The translations under genes were made by a program, and so were the position numbers. Below, one piece after another: positions 1 through 8,116 of a DNA stretch of 64,000 nucleotides (the first letter of the stretch is position 1; each line of letters begins with the position of its first letter). The notes under the pieces were generated by a model. It did not search any database and was not told where the DNA came from. It saw only the letters and a list, made by a program, of their open reading frames with translations. The DNA comes from Flavobacterium collinsii (GTDB lineage: Bacteria > Bacteroidota > Bacteroidia > Flavobacteriales > Flavobacteriaceae), in assembly GCF_902804485.1 (NCBI RefSeq), contig NZ_CADCST010000093.1, positions 1 to 64,000 on the forward strand. The letters are read 5' to 3'.

Positions 1-171
1 ATATACTTTTAAACCTTTTTGATACATCATTTTATATTTAAACTTAAAAATATCTTTTTCATAACTATTGTCCTTATATAAAAAGCTTATCTCTCTTGAA
101 ATATTTTCATTTATTAATTTACCTTTAATTGTTGTACTATAACTTGTTGACCCATCTTTAACTTTTGAAGT
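1..171 (-). pseudogene. 5'-truncated fragment of small membrane-protein paralog, running off the window
   Basis: Read on the minus strand, positions 171 to 1 are open for 57 codons, starting just after a stop at 174-172 and continuing past the left edge. There is no start codon before the last third of the frame, so the 5' part of the gene is missing. The translation contains GSTSYSTTIKGKL followed by IFKFKYKMMYQKGLKVY. This resembles the middle of the neighbouring protein at 873-1340 (TSTSVVYKG... and KIIVYHSN). I infer a broken paralog. Its function is not recognised. Confidence 0.5.
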
Positions 172-212
172 TTAAATATAAAATGATGTATCAAAAAGGT
201 TTAAAAGTATAT
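1..212. repeat. Perfect 45-bp inverted repeat with 122-bp spacer
   Basis: Positions 1-45 are the exact reverse complement of 168-212. The left arm begins at the window edge and may continue beyond it. Both arms encode the same peptide (KFKYKMMYQKGLKVY) in opposite directions, so this is duplicated coding sequence in head-to-head orientation and not a simple terminator. The spacer belongs to the minus-strand gene fragment. The arrangement fits a fold-back duplication. Confidence 0.85.
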
Positions 213-359
213 AGAAATGTAATAAATGACAATATCTTTTTAAAAAACCTTAAATACTTACAGAACAAAAAGAGGGATGCACTTTTAAAAATCTACTTTA
301 TTTGTTCACTAATTCCTTCATTAATTTTAACCTTAGTTCTAATGAAAAATAAAAAATGA
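165..359 (+). pseudogene. C-terminal fragment of small membrane-protein paralog
   Basis: This 64-codon frame has only a TTG as possible start, and that lies at the junction of the inverted repeat. It contains the shared KMMYQKGLKVYRN segment and ends with one hydrophobic helix (IYFICSLIPSLILTLVLM) and a lysine-rich tail, as the intact neighbours do. It looks like the 3' part of a gene whose 5' part was lost when the inverted repeat formed. Seven bases separate it from the next gene. Function unknown. Confidence 0.5.
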
Positions 360-366
360 ATAAACT

Positions 367-840
367 ATGAAAACATTTTGTTTAACACTAATATTTCTAG
401 GAGTATCAATAATAGGAATTGAAATAGCCAATGACTTTACCAAAACTAAAATATTTTACGCCTCATTTAATCCTCAAAAATATTATCATAAAGATATACT
501 ATTGGTAAGCGAAACAATACCTCCAATGAGTAGCAGCAGTAATAAAACTTCCTGGATATTTTATGGATACTGCAAATCTGACAAATTAAAAAGTGGCATT
601 ACAATTTCCAAAAGCATAATCGAAAATCAAAATACATCTCAAATTCCAATTTGGAGAATAAGCTCTGTAAAAAATAAAATAATATACCGACGAAAAAATA
701 ACATAATAAATAGTCCTTTTTCTTATGAAATGCGCGACTATTGGAGTACTCCAATATTTATTTTGGCAGCAATATCAGCCCTATTTTATTACATTACTAT
801 CAAAAGAAAAGAACGAAAAAATACTGCAAAACAGACATAA
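367..840 (+). CDS. Hypothetical small membrane protein, paralog 1
   Basis: The 157-residue product has a hydrophobic N-terminal helix (about residues 5-20), a polar central domain of roughly 100 residues and a second helix near the C-terminus (about 130-146) followed by a basic tail. Spacing of the motifs ILLVSE...SSSNKTSWIFYGY...KIIYRRKN matches the next protein (TLLVNS...TTSTSVVYKG...KIIVYHSN), so the two are paralogs. The composition is unusually AT-rich compared with the housekeeping genes further right, which hints at transfer or relaxed selection. I do not recognise the family. Tandem small membrane proteins of this kind can be immunity proteins, but no toxin is visible. Confidence 0.6.
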   Translation: MKTFCLTLIFLGVSIIGIEIANDFTKTKIFYASFNPQKYYHKDILLVSETIPPMSSSSNKTSWIFYGYCKSDKLKSGITISKSIIENQNTSQIPIWRISSVKNKIIYRRKNNIINSPFSYEMRDYWSTPIFILAAISALFYYITIKRKERKNTAKQT

Positions 841-872
841 AAGGAGCCCTGAAATAACCATCAAAACAACAC

Positions 873-1340
873 ATGAAAAAAATTATAATCTATCTTATCA
901 TTATTTATTCAATCTTTTACTTAATCATTGAATTAACATATAATTTCCCAAAGATTAAAACAACTTATTCTTTTTTATGTGTTAAAGAAGGAATGGTTCG
1001 TGATACTCTTTTAGTTAATTCAGATAACCCTGCTTCACATTCAGGAACAACCTCTACATCTGTAGTATATAAAGGCATATTAAGTTCTAATAATGAAACT
1101 GCGCAAATAACATTGCCTAATAATCTATATCCATATCTTAATGAAAGAAAAGACTACACAAAGAATAAACCAAATAAAATAATTGTCTATCATTCAAATT
1201 TATCCAATCACTTTTTATTCCTAGAAAAACCGGATAGTGCTTTAAGACTTGGATTGACATACTTTATAGATCCTGTCTTATTCTTTATATCAATATTTTT
1301 GATACTATATTTATTAGTTTTAAAAATAAAAAAAAATTAA
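873..1340 (+). CDS. Hypothetical small membrane protein, paralog 2
   Basis: The 155-residue product has an N-terminal hydrophobic helix (residues 3-20), a central polar domain and a C-terminal helix (about 130-150) ending in KIKKN. It is related to the preceding protein and to the two fragments at the left edge. The gap to the upstream gene is only 32 bases, so the two are probably co-transcribed. Its stop codon lies inside the A-rich start region of the pseudogene that follows. Function unknown; the shared layout (helix, about 100 polar residues, helix) is the only solid structural statement. Confidence 0.6.
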   Translation: MKKIIIYLIIIYSIFYLIIELTYNFPKIKTTYSFLCVKEGMVRDTLLVNSDNPASHSGTTSTSVVYKGILSSNNETAQITLPNNLYPYLNERKDYTKNKPNKIIVYHSNLSNHFLFLEKPDSALRLGLTYFIDPVLFFISIFLILYLLVLKIKKN

Positions 1341-1647
1341 TACTAATTCTAACTTTTATATTCTCAACTAGTTTGTTTTACAGCCAGGCAAATGATGCCA
1401 ATGGAGTGGTTTTAGAATACAATTCAATAAAGGCTTTTGACTATGCTACTTGAAAAAAACTAAACCAACTCTTCAAATCTCATAAAAAACCAAAAATTGA
1501 AGATATTACAACTGTATAGAAAAAATATCAATATCTAAAGATGTTAGTACATTGGAAACAAAAGACTTCAGTTATGAACTCTTTAGATTAGATATATCAA
1601 AAGAAATAAAAGTTGAAACAATTGATATTAAAACTATATTTAACTAA
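1331..1647 (+). pseudogene. Degraded gene for an exported protein
   Basis: Beginning in the A-run at 1331 one frame reads KKLILILTFIFSTSLFYSQANDANG, a convincing signal peptide with a cleavage-like SQA site, and then NSIKAFDYAT before a TGA at about 1452. The same frame continues sensibly (KKLNQLFKSHKKPKIEDITTV) to a TAG. After a shift of frame it continues as KDVSTLETKDFSYELFRLD... to a TAA at 1645-1647. There is no ATG start. The combination of no start, two in-frame stops and a frameshift marks a pseudogene. The original function is not recognisable. Confidence 0.6.
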
Positions 1648-1652
1648 TTATT

Positions 1653-2075
1653 GTGAAAGAAAAAATAATATTTCATGGTTTTATATTAATAATCTTTCTT
1701 GTATCACTCAAGAGGATTATTAATAATATTGTATATAACAAGGAAAACAATATTGGTAAAGGTGTTATTTATGATAGTAGCTCCTACAAAAGAAGTGCTA
1801 ATTCGGCAAAAACCTATACTTATTCTATTGTAGATGAAGATGGGAAAAAGTATGAAGATTCGGGAAATAGTGATACTGTAGAGTATGGATTTTTAATTGG
1901 AGATACTGTTACATTTAGAAAACTACATAATGGTGATCCTAAATCTGTACGAATGATAGAGCGCAACGGAGAACAAGTAAGAAATTATTATGGCTTTGTA
2001 GATTATGCCAGCGTAGTCTGTATTATACTTATAATTCTCGGTTATATATTTATACCAAAACTTTTAAAAAAATAA
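1653..2075 (+). CDS. Two-helix membrane protein resembling DUF3592 family
   Basis: The 140-residue product starts at GTG with no nearby in-frame ATG. It has a hydrophobic N-terminal helix (about 4-22), a beta-rich middle (TYTYSIVDEDGKKYEDSG, then IGDTVTFRKLHNGDPKSVRM) and a C-terminal helix (about 117-134). The middle is reminiscent of DUF3592 proteins, which have a tyrosine-rich YxYxVDGKxY strand followed by a G..V.Y.xxxP..SR turn; this is a resemblance and not a firm assignment. It follows the pseudogene by 5 bases and is the last gene of the AT-rich cluster. Role unknown. Confidence 0.5.
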   Translation: MKEKIIFHGFILIIFLVSLKRIINNIVYNKENNIGKGVIYDSSSYKRSANSAKTYTYSIVDEDGKKYEDSGNSDTVEYGFLIGDTVTFRKLHNGDPKSVRMIERNGEQVRNYYGFVDYASVVCIILIILGYIFIPKLLKK

Positions 2076-2201
2076 AATTAAAATGGGTAATGTCTCAATA
2101 ACTATATAAGTTAAAAATGAATGACATTAAAAACTATTCTTCTTTTTTTACTTACACATTTCCAAGATAGTGTCTCAAAAAAGAACTCCTCTACAAACAT
2201 C

Positions 2202-2229
2202 AAAAGCTCTGGAAACCCCAGAGCTTTTT
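2202..2229. terminator. Bidirectional rho-independent terminator
   Basis: Stem AAAAGCTCTGG / CCAGAGCTTTT with a short loop, flanked by A-run on the left and T-run on the right. It sits between the plus-strand membrane-protein cluster and the minus-strand gene ending near 2267, so it can serve both directions. Confidence 0.85.
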
Positions 2230-2367
2230 CTATTCAAACAACAACAACTCAATCAATTCCCTTTAATCACTTTTTTTCTCTATAGTTAATCCCCAGTCCT
2301 CCGGCAATATAAACTTTAATCAGCTCCTCAGTGTTGATCATTATATTTTGATGAAGAATCTTTCCTT

Positions 2368-3006
2368 TCACTTTTTTAATGTCGAAAGGAATCGTTTTGG
2401 ATAAAAATAATCCCCGCTCGAGATTGTAATCATAAGTGCTTCACCATTTTTAGAAACCAGGGACGTAATCGAAAAATCACCTGTTTTGGGATCTATTTTC
2501 ATAACAGGTTGTGAATCATTGATACTAAGAGTTAGATACGGATAGATCTTGCCGCTTAAAGGCCTGTTTGTTTTTGCATCTAACAACTTCCCTTTGATTG
2601 TTATCGAAATTTCTTCCTGAACGGTTTGACTAATCGCTATTTTACCTAAAACATTACTTTTAGGTACTGATTCATTTATTTCAGTTTGAAGCGGAGTTTT
2701 CTCCTGCCCTGTAACATTTGAAGCCAGCAGAATAGAAGCTGCAACTGCCGCATACTTTAGCGTATTGATTTTGGAAATTTCGTGGTGTGCGAACTCCTCT
2801 TCCAACTGCGTTATTTTCAATCGGGCACAAATATTCTGGTCTTTATTATTTGCAACAAATCTGGCCACTTCGGCATTTGTTTTTCTGCTTAAATCAATTA
2901 CATTTTTGGCACAGGAATCACAAAACGAACCTTGTGAATTAGGAATCATCTGGTCAAAATTTTCAGAACAAGGATTGGCTATTTCTAAAGTGAATTTCTT
3001 TTTCAT
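2368..3006 (-). CDS. CarboxypepD_reg-like membrane-anchored protein, C-terminus frameshifted
   Basis: The 212-residue product opens with a cysteine-containing module (PCSENFDQM, then GSFCDSCAKNVIDLS and a later single Cys) that is common at the N-terminus of Bacteroidota carboxypeptidase-regulatory-like and TonB-like proteins. A hydrophobic helix follows (about 83-98, YAAVAASILLASNV), then a CarboxypepD_reg-like beta domain beginning ITIKGKLLDAKTNRPLSG. The frame closes after RFLSTLKK. However, shifting frame at the A-run near 2392-2398 gives FDIKKVKGKILHQN, then LIKVYIAGGLGINYREKK, ending at 2267. That ending is family-like, so the gene probably carries a one-base indel (or the assembly does). 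Confidence 0.65.
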   Translation of the reverse strand: MKKKFTLEIANPCSENFDQMIPNSQGSFCDSCAKNVIDLSRKTNAEVARFVANNKDQNICARLKITQLEEEFAHHEISKINTLKYAAVAASILLASNVTGQEKTPLQTEINESVPKSNVLGKIAISQTVQEEISITIKGKLLDAKTNRPLSGKIYPYLTLSINDSQPVMKIDPKTGDFSITSLVSKNGEALMITISSGDYFYPKRFLSTLKK

Positions 3007-3179
3007 ACTATACTCTTTTTAGTTAAAATCATGCAACAACGATTATACTTCTATAGAGTACATTTTGAATCAAAAGGTTGGGAAGAACTAAAAATATTTT
3101 TTTACTTTTCGTCTTAATATCAATTTCAAAAAAAAATTAAATCCTTTTTATCTGCTATATTTACAAAAAAAATAAAACA

Positions 3180-3377
3180 ATGAAAACATCAAAATATACC
3201 AAATATGCAGTAATCCTTTTGGTTATTGTATTTGTAATTCTTAGTGTGATCAGCTGTACAGCTCATACGCACAGTACTGGTTCTGGCTCCGGAAAAATCC
3301 CACCGGGACAAGCCAAAAAAATGTCAGGAAGCAAAAGTGCCAAAGCTTATGCTCCGGGACAGCAAAAAAAGCAATAA
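3180..3377 (+). CDS. Small PPGQAKK-containing exported (lipo)protein
   Basis: The 65-residue product begins with a signal sequence (residues 8-24, YAVILLVIVFVILSVIS) ending in a cysteine at 26, consistent with a lipoprotein though the lipobox (VISC) is only approximate. The mature part is tiny and basic: a Gly/Ser stretch, then IPPGQAKKMSGSKSAKAYAPGQQKKQ. Such small PPGQAKK proteins recur in flavobacteria, but I know no function. A near-consensus -7 element (TATATTTA, 3156-3163) precedes the ATG by 16 bases, supporting a real gene transcribed alone. Confidence 0.6.
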   Translation: MKTSKYTKYAVILLVIVFVILSVISCTAHTHSTGSGSGKIPPGQAKKMSGSKSAKAYAPGQQKKQ

Positions 3378-3384
3378 TAAAGAA

Positions 3385-3420
3385 TCAAAAAGCCTTCTTC
3401 AGATAAACTTCGGAAGGCTC
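3385..3420 (-). terminator. Terminator for the minus-strand LamG-like gene
   Basis: Stem AGCCTTC / GAAGGCT (3391-3397, 3413-3419). On the minus strand it is followed by TTTTTG, while on the plus strand the T-run is poor, so it mainly serves the leftward gene. Confidence 0.6.
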
Positions 3421-3519
3421 TCTCACTATTCAAAAAATTTATTGCTCTTAAGCAACATTGAAAAAATAAAAACTAACTGACTATTCTCTATTAACCAAAA
3501 CCTTGTTCTTAATTTTAAA

Positions 3520-4422
3520 CTATTTTTTTGAAGGCATATTGGTGATTTTCAACAAATAAGTTCCTTCAGGCAGATCATTAATATTGATCGTATTGTTGCT
3601 TCCAAGAATTTTTTGCCCTTGTGAAAATACCTCAACATTTTTAGAAACTTTATTCGAATCACTCACTACCAGACTGGCATTTGGTACAACTTTGGTTTTT
3701 ACCACTGCATTTTTCACTGTTTTTGAAACAGCAGCAGTTTCAGTATTTGCTACAACAGGAGTAACTGCTTTTGAACTCTCATAAGAAGCTTCAACCTGTT
3801 CGCTTGTCATGGCAACATTATAAATTTTTAAATCGTCTATATCAGAGTTAATACCCACAGTGGTATTTATTTCCCCTAATCTGAAAATATTTCCTTTGGT
3901 AGAGCGGCTAATTCCTTCAGCAGCTTTTAATAAAACACCGTTGCGGTATATCTTAGAAGTCTTTCCGTCATAAGTTATCGCATATTGATACCAAACGTCT
4001 TTGGCAAGCGAAACTGAAACAATCACATCATTAGAGGCTCCCCAGCCTGCTAAACTTAAATCAGAGTTAGACGAAGACGTTCCTTGCTGCAACAATCCGC
4101 AATACTGCGCATTATAAGCTGTACCGTAACCCCATATATAATTTGCCGATGCAATATCATTTAGTTTTACCCAGATACTGACAGATCTGGGACTATTACC
4201 CTGAGGAAGATTTTCCACAACAGCTTCCATAGCTTTATTAGTGAGACGTTGAGCACCTTTGGCCACCCCTGCCCTATCTGTAACAAAGTTTGCAACGCCG
4301 ACAAAAGAAGCTGTATTGTCGGTATTATTTAAAGTACTATTGAAGTTAAACTCTTGTATTGGATTTTGAGCATTGATATTCAAATAACTAACAAACATCA
4401 AAGTGAGTAGTAGTTTTTTCAT
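3520..4422 (-). CDS. Secreted LamG/concanavalin-like protein with type IX secretion tail
   Basis: The 300-residue product has a clear signal peptide (residues 1-18, ending INAQ). It is followed by a LamG-like jelly-roll domain (about 20-215) with family features such as SVSIWVKL, WYQYAITYDGKTSKIYRNGVLL and IDDLKIYNVAMTSEQVEA. The last 70 residues (SLVVSDSN...INDLPEGTYLLKI) resemble the type A C-terminal sorting domain that sends proteins through the type IX system. The tail stops early at SKK-TAG; reading past the TAG gives twelve more in-frame codons, so the very end may be altered. Probably a surface or secreted carbohydrate-binding protein. Confidence 0.7.
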   Translation of the reverse strand: MKKLLLTLMFVSYLNINAQNPIQEFNFNSTLNNTDNTASFVGVANFVTDRAGVAKGAQRLTNKAMEAVVENLPQGNSPRSVSIWVKLNDIASANYIWGYGTAYNAQYCGLLQQGTSSSNSDLSLAGWGASNDVIVSVSLAKDVWYQYAITYDGKTSKIYRNGVLLKAAEGISRSTKGNIFRLGEINTTVGINSDIDDLKIYNVAMTSEQVEASYESSKAVTPVVANTETAAVSKTVKNAVVKTKVVPNASLVVSDSNKVSKNVEVFSQGQKILGSNNTININDLPEGTYLLKITNMPSKK

Positions 4423-4742
4423 AATAGATAGGTTTAGGGATTAAAAAAACACGGTGTCGTTCTAACAGCTCTAAACTAAATTATTATGCATATGGACGAA
4501 AATTTATTCGACAACGGACCAAAATAACCGTTAAATAACCAAAATTGATAATTTAAAGCTTCTAATTATATTTATTTATACTTCAATTTATTCTGTTAAA
4601 AATATAAGCTTATCGCAAATAAACCATACAATTACTACAAATAAACAAACAACTTACAGCAAATAAAAAAAATTAACATCCTATACAAACACTTATAAAT
4701 TCACAAAAAACTAAAATTAGCCGTTTAAAACAAATTTCTGCA
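4423..4742. other. Gene-free AT-rich intergenic region
   Basis: About 320 bases between the two minus-strand genes. It must contain the promoter of the LamG-like gene on the minus strand, but I found no clean TANNTTTG element. The sequence is rich in CAAATAAA-like words. No convincing ORF, hairpin or RNA gene is visible. Confidence 0.5.
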
Positions 4743-4776
4743 TAAAAAAACTCCATCCGTAAAACGAATGGAGTTG
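4743..4776 (-). terminator. Terminator of the CBS-like gene
   Basis: Stem AACTCCAT / ATGGAGTT (4749-4756, 4769-4776). On the minus strand it is followed by a run of seven T, giving a standard intrinsic terminator 27 bases past the stop codon. Confidence 0.85.
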
Positions 4777-4802
4777 CTATAGTAAGAAAGCAGTTTAATA
4801 TA

Positions 4803-5843
4803 CTACTTTACAAATTCAATTTTCTGAACTTCTTCTTCATTGACACTGTCAAAGAAACCTTGTTCGTTCATCCAGTCATCACTAAATACTTTACTCATAT
4901 AACGAGAACCGTGATCAGGGAAAATGGCAATGATGTTACTGTCTTTTGTAAACTCACCTTCTTCCGCGTATTGCTTAATAGCCTGCATTACCGCTCCTGA
5001 AGTGTATCCTACAAACAAACCTTCTTTTCTGGTGATTTCTCTTGCAGAGTGAGCACTTTCTTCATCTGTCACTTTCATGAACTTATCGATGATATCAAAA
5101 TCGGTAGCCGAAGGAATTAAATTTTTACCTAAACCTTCAATACGGTACGGATAAATTTCTTTGTTATCAAATTCTTTTGTTTCGTGGTATTTTTTCAACA
5201 CCGACCCAAAAGCATCAACACCTAAAATTCTGATATTTGGATTTTGTTCTTTTAAGAATTTTGCAGTTCCTGAGATTGTTCCTCCGGTTCCGCTACAGGC
5301 AATAAGATGTGTTATTTTCCCTTTTGTCTGTTCCCAGATTTCTGGTCCTGTAGAGTTATAATGTGCATCAATATTTAACTGATTAAAATACTGATTAATG
5401 TATACCGAACCTTTTGTTTCTTCATGCAAACGTTTCGCTACATTATAATAAGATCTCTCATCATCTGCTGAAACGTGAGCCGGGCAAACATAAACCTTTG
5501 CGCCTAAACTTCTCAACATGTCAATTTTATCTTTCGATGATTTTGAACTTACTGCCAAAATACAATTATAACCTTTTATAATGCTTACCATTGCCAAACT
5601 AAAACCTGTGTTACCGGATGTCGTTTCGATGATGGTATCACCTGGTGATAGAATACCTCTTTTTTCAGCCTCTTCAATAATGTATAACGCTATTCTATCT
5701 TTTGAGGAATGTCCTGGATTAAAAGCTTCTACCTTTGCGTAGAAATTTCCTTCTAACTCTTCGGTGATTTTATTTAGCTTAATAAGCGGGGTATTACCTA
5801 TTAATTCTAAAACATTATTATAAGCGTTTATTTCTTCTTTCAT
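4803..5843 (-). CDS. PLP-dependent cysteine synthase / cystathionine beta-synthase family
   Basis: The 346-residue product is a fold-type II PLP enzyme. It has the substrate-binding N-terminus ([10 protein letters not shown]), the PLP lysine K48 in HSSKDR, the TSGNTGFS loop and the phosphate-binding GTGGTISGT loop. It is longer than CysM at 50603-51490 and lacks CBS regulatory domains; the C-terminal [16 protein letters not shown] block is characteristic of CBS-type sequences. It likely makes cystathionine or cysteine in the cytoplasm. I start at MKEEINAY because the upstream in-frame ATG (5861) lies within the -7 promoter element. Single-gene transcript with its own promoter and terminator. 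Confidence 0.8.
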   Translation of the reverse strand: MKEEINAYNNVLELIGNTPLIKLNKITEELEGNFYAKVEAFNPGHSSKDRIALYIIEEAEKRGILSPGDTIIETTSGNTGFSLAMVSIIKGYNCILAVSSKSSKDKIDMLRSLGAKVYVCPAHVSADDERSYYNVAKRLHEETKGSVYINQYFNQLNIDAHYNSTGPEIWEQTKGKITHLIACSGTGGTISGTAKFLKEQNPNIRILGVDAFGSVLKKYHETKEFDNKEIYPYRIEGLGKNLIPSATDFDIIDKFMKVTDEESAHSAREITRKEGLFVGYTSGAVMQAIKQYAEEGEFTKDSNIIAIFPDHGSRYMSKVFSDDWMNEQGFFDSVNEEEVQKIEFVK

Positions 5844-5858
5844 AAAAAAATAGTTAAT

Positions 5859-5893
5859 CAAAGGTATTTTAAAATAACCTTGATAGGTTGCAA
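5859..5893 (-). promoter_or_regulatory. Flavobacterial promoter of the CBS-like gene
   Basis: On the minus strand TTG (5893-5891) and TACCTTTG (5866-5859) match the flavobacterial -33 and -7 elements, with a slightly long 24-base spacing. Transcription would start near 5853, about ten bases before the ATG at 5843, which decides the start codon. Confidence 0.7.
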
Positions 5894-5913
5894 ATTTAAC
5901 AAAAAATTTCTAA

Positions 5914-8049
5914 TTAGCTTTTAATTTTTTCTAAATCTAATAAAAAACTAAATTCTTTTGCTAAGTCTTTTAGAGCCTCAAAACGTCCTGAAGCTCCGCC
6001 ATGTCCGGCATCCATATTGGTATCTAAAAACAATAAATTACTATTTGTTTTTAAGTTTCTCAATTTGGCTACCCACTTGGCAGGTTCCCAATATTGTACC
6101 TGCGAATCGTGTAATCCGGTAGAAACGTACATATTAGGATAATTTTGTGCTTTTACATTATCGTACGGTGAGTACGACAACATATAATCGTAATATTTTT
6201 TATTATTGGGATTTCCCCATTCGTCATATTCTCCTGTTGTCAACGGAATACTGTCGTCCAGCATTGTGGTAATAACATCTACAAAAGGCACTTGAGCGAT
6301 CACTCCGTTGTACAATTCTGGCGCTTCATTTACGATAACCCCCATTAAAAGTCCTCCGGCTGATCCTCCTTCTGCATACAAATGTTTAGAAGAAGTGTAT
6401 TTTTCGTTAATGACAAATTTAGAGCAATCAATGAAATCTGTAAAGGTATTTTTCTTTTTTAACAGTTTTCCATCTTCATACCACTGTCTTCCTAAATCTT
6501 CTCCCCCTCTAATATGGGCAATGGCATAAACAAAACCACGATCCAGCAATGAAAGTCTCGTAGAAGAAAAATAGGTATCCATTGTAATTCCATACGAACC
6601 ATATGCATAAAGAAGTAATGGATTTTTACCATTCTTTTCCAATCCTTTTTTATAAATCATCGAAATCGGCACCCTAACGCCATCTCTGGCAGTTGCCCAA
6701 ACACGTTCTTCGATGTAATTATCTTTATCAAATTTTCCTCCTAAAACCTCTTGTTCTTTTAAAACCTCCTTCGTTTTAGTCTTCATATTAAAGTCGATTA
6801 CAGAAGATGGCGTTGCCAGCGATTGATAGCTGTAACGTAAAACATCCGTATCAAAATCAACATTTGTAGTCGTAAAGGCATTATACGTTTCACTGCCAAA
6901 AGGAAGATAATAATCCGGTTCACCATTCCAAGGCATAATGCGAATGTGGTTCAAACCATTTGAGCGCTCTTCTACTACTAAGTAATTCTTAAAAATCTCA
7001 ATATCTTCTAATAAAACATCTTCACGATGCGGAATAAGATCTACCCAATTCCTTTTCCCTGTTTTGTTTTCAGGCGTTTTCATCAGCTTGAAGTTAGTCG
7101 CCTTGTCTTTATTGGTTAAAATATAAAAGCAATCTTCAAAATGCGAAATACTATACTCCAGCCCACGAACACGAGTCTGAAACACTTCAAACTCCCCATC
7201 GGGATTATCGGAATTTAAAATTCTGTATTCCGTCGTTAAAGTACTTCCGGAACCAATTACAATATACTTTCTTGATTTTTCTTTACTAACAGAAACATTA
7301 AATGTGTCATCAGTTTCATTAAAAACCAAAACATCTGTTGCAGAATCTGTATTTAATTTATGTCTGAAGATTTTATCCGCTCTTAAAGTTACTTCGTCCT
7401 GTTTGGTATAAAAAACGGTTTTATTGTCATTAGCCCAAACAGATCCTCCCGTTGCATTTTCGATTTTATCCGATAAAATTTCTCCGGTCTCTAAGTTTTT
7501 AAATTGAATGGTATAAATTCTTCTTCCTACAATATCCACTCCAAAACTTGCAAATTTATTATCAGGACTTATACTTAAACCCCCTAATTTAAAGTAAGCA
7601 TGTCCTTTTGCCAATTCATTACAATTGAATAAAATTTCTTCGGCTGCCGAAAGACTGCCTTTTTTTCTGGCAAAAATTGGATAATCCTGTCCTGTCTCAA
7701 AACGAGTGATGTAAAAATATCCGTTATAAAAATAAGGAACCGAGGAATCGTCTTCTTTAACCCTTCCTTTCATTTCCTCATACAAATCTTCCTGAAATGC
7801 TTTTGTATGCGAAGTCATTTTCTGGTAGTAAGCATTTTCCTGATTCAGGTAATCAATTACCTCAGGATTTTCACGGTCATTCAACCAAAAATAATTATCT
7901 ACTCTAGTCTCTTTATGTTTTTTTAGTGATTTTGGAATTTCTTTGGCTTTTGGAGCCATTATATCGTTTTGCATTGATTGAGCATTAGTTTTTAAATACG
8001 GAGCAGCAAAAATACTACAAACACAACAGAACCAAATTAATTTTTTCAT
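5914..8049 (-). CDS. ptrB: Oligopeptidase B-like S9 family serine peptidase
   Basis: The 711-residue product has a signal peptide (residues 1-23, ending TNA-QS). A seven-bladed propeller-type N-terminal region includes the family opening RVDNYFWLNDRENPEVIDYL, and a C-terminal alpha/beta hydrolase domain (about 440-705) follows. The catalytic triad is visible: Ser563 in GGSAGG, Asp648 in GLHDSQV and His683 in AGHGGASG. Oligopeptidase B enzymes cut short peptides after basic residues. The signal peptide suggests a periplasmic form, which is common in Bacteroidota. It is divergent from ybaB with a 67-base shared upstream region. Confidence 0.85.
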   Translation of the reverse strand: MKKLIWFCCVCSIFAAPYLKTNAQSMQNDIMAPKAKEIPKSLKKHKETRVDNYFWLNDRENPEVIDYLNQENAYYQKMTSHTKAFQEDLYEEMKGRVKEDDSSVPYFYNGYFYITRFETGQDYPIFARKKGSLSAAEEILFNCNELAKGHAYFKLGGLSISPDNKFASFGVDIVGRRIYTIQFKNLETGEILSDKIENATGGSVWANDNKTVFYTKQDEVTLRADKIFRHKLNTDSATDVLVFNETDDTFNVSVSKEKSRKYIVIGSGSTLTTEYRILNSDNPDGEFEVFQTRVRGLEYSISHFEDCFYILTNKDKATNFKLMKTPENKTGKRNWVDLIPHREDVLLEDIEIFKNYLVVEERSNGLNHIRIMPWNGEPDYYLPFGSETYNAFTTTNVDFDTDVLRYSYQSLATPSSVIDFNMKTKTKEVLKEQEVLGGKFDKDNYIEERVWATARDGVRVPISMIYKKGLEKNGKNPLLLYAYGSYGITMDTYFSSTRLSLLDRGFVYAIAHIRGGEDLGRQWYEDGKLLKKKNTFTDFIDCSKFVINEKYTSSKHLYAEGGSAGGLLMGVIVNEAPELYNGVIAQVPFVDVITTMLDDSIPLTTGEYDEWGNPNNKKYYDYMLSYSPYDNVKAQNYPNMYVSTGLHDSQVQYWEPAKWVAKLRNLKTNSNLLFLDTNMDAGHGGASGRFEALKDLAKEFSFLLDLEKIKS

Positions 8050-8059
8050 AAAATATCTA

Positions 8060-8089
8060 TTGCTTTAATACAGCAATATACTAATTTTG
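8060..8089 (+). promoter_or_regulatory. Consensus promoter of ybaB
   Basis: TTG (8060-8062), 19-base spacer, TAATTTTG (8082-8089): a full match to the flavobacterial consensus, 27 bases upstream of the ATG at 8117. Confidence 0.75.
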
Positions 8090-8116
8090 TATGAAATAAT
8101 TTAAAAATCAACAAAA

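Noticed and set aside
2091..2180. Two copies of TGTCTCAA as insertion-sequence end remnants
   Set aside because: Only eight bases are shared, with no inverted partner, target duplication or transposase fragment.
4803..5861. CBS-like gene starting at the first ATG (MINYFF...)
   Set aside because: That ATG lies in the -7 promoter element, so it cannot be in the transcript.
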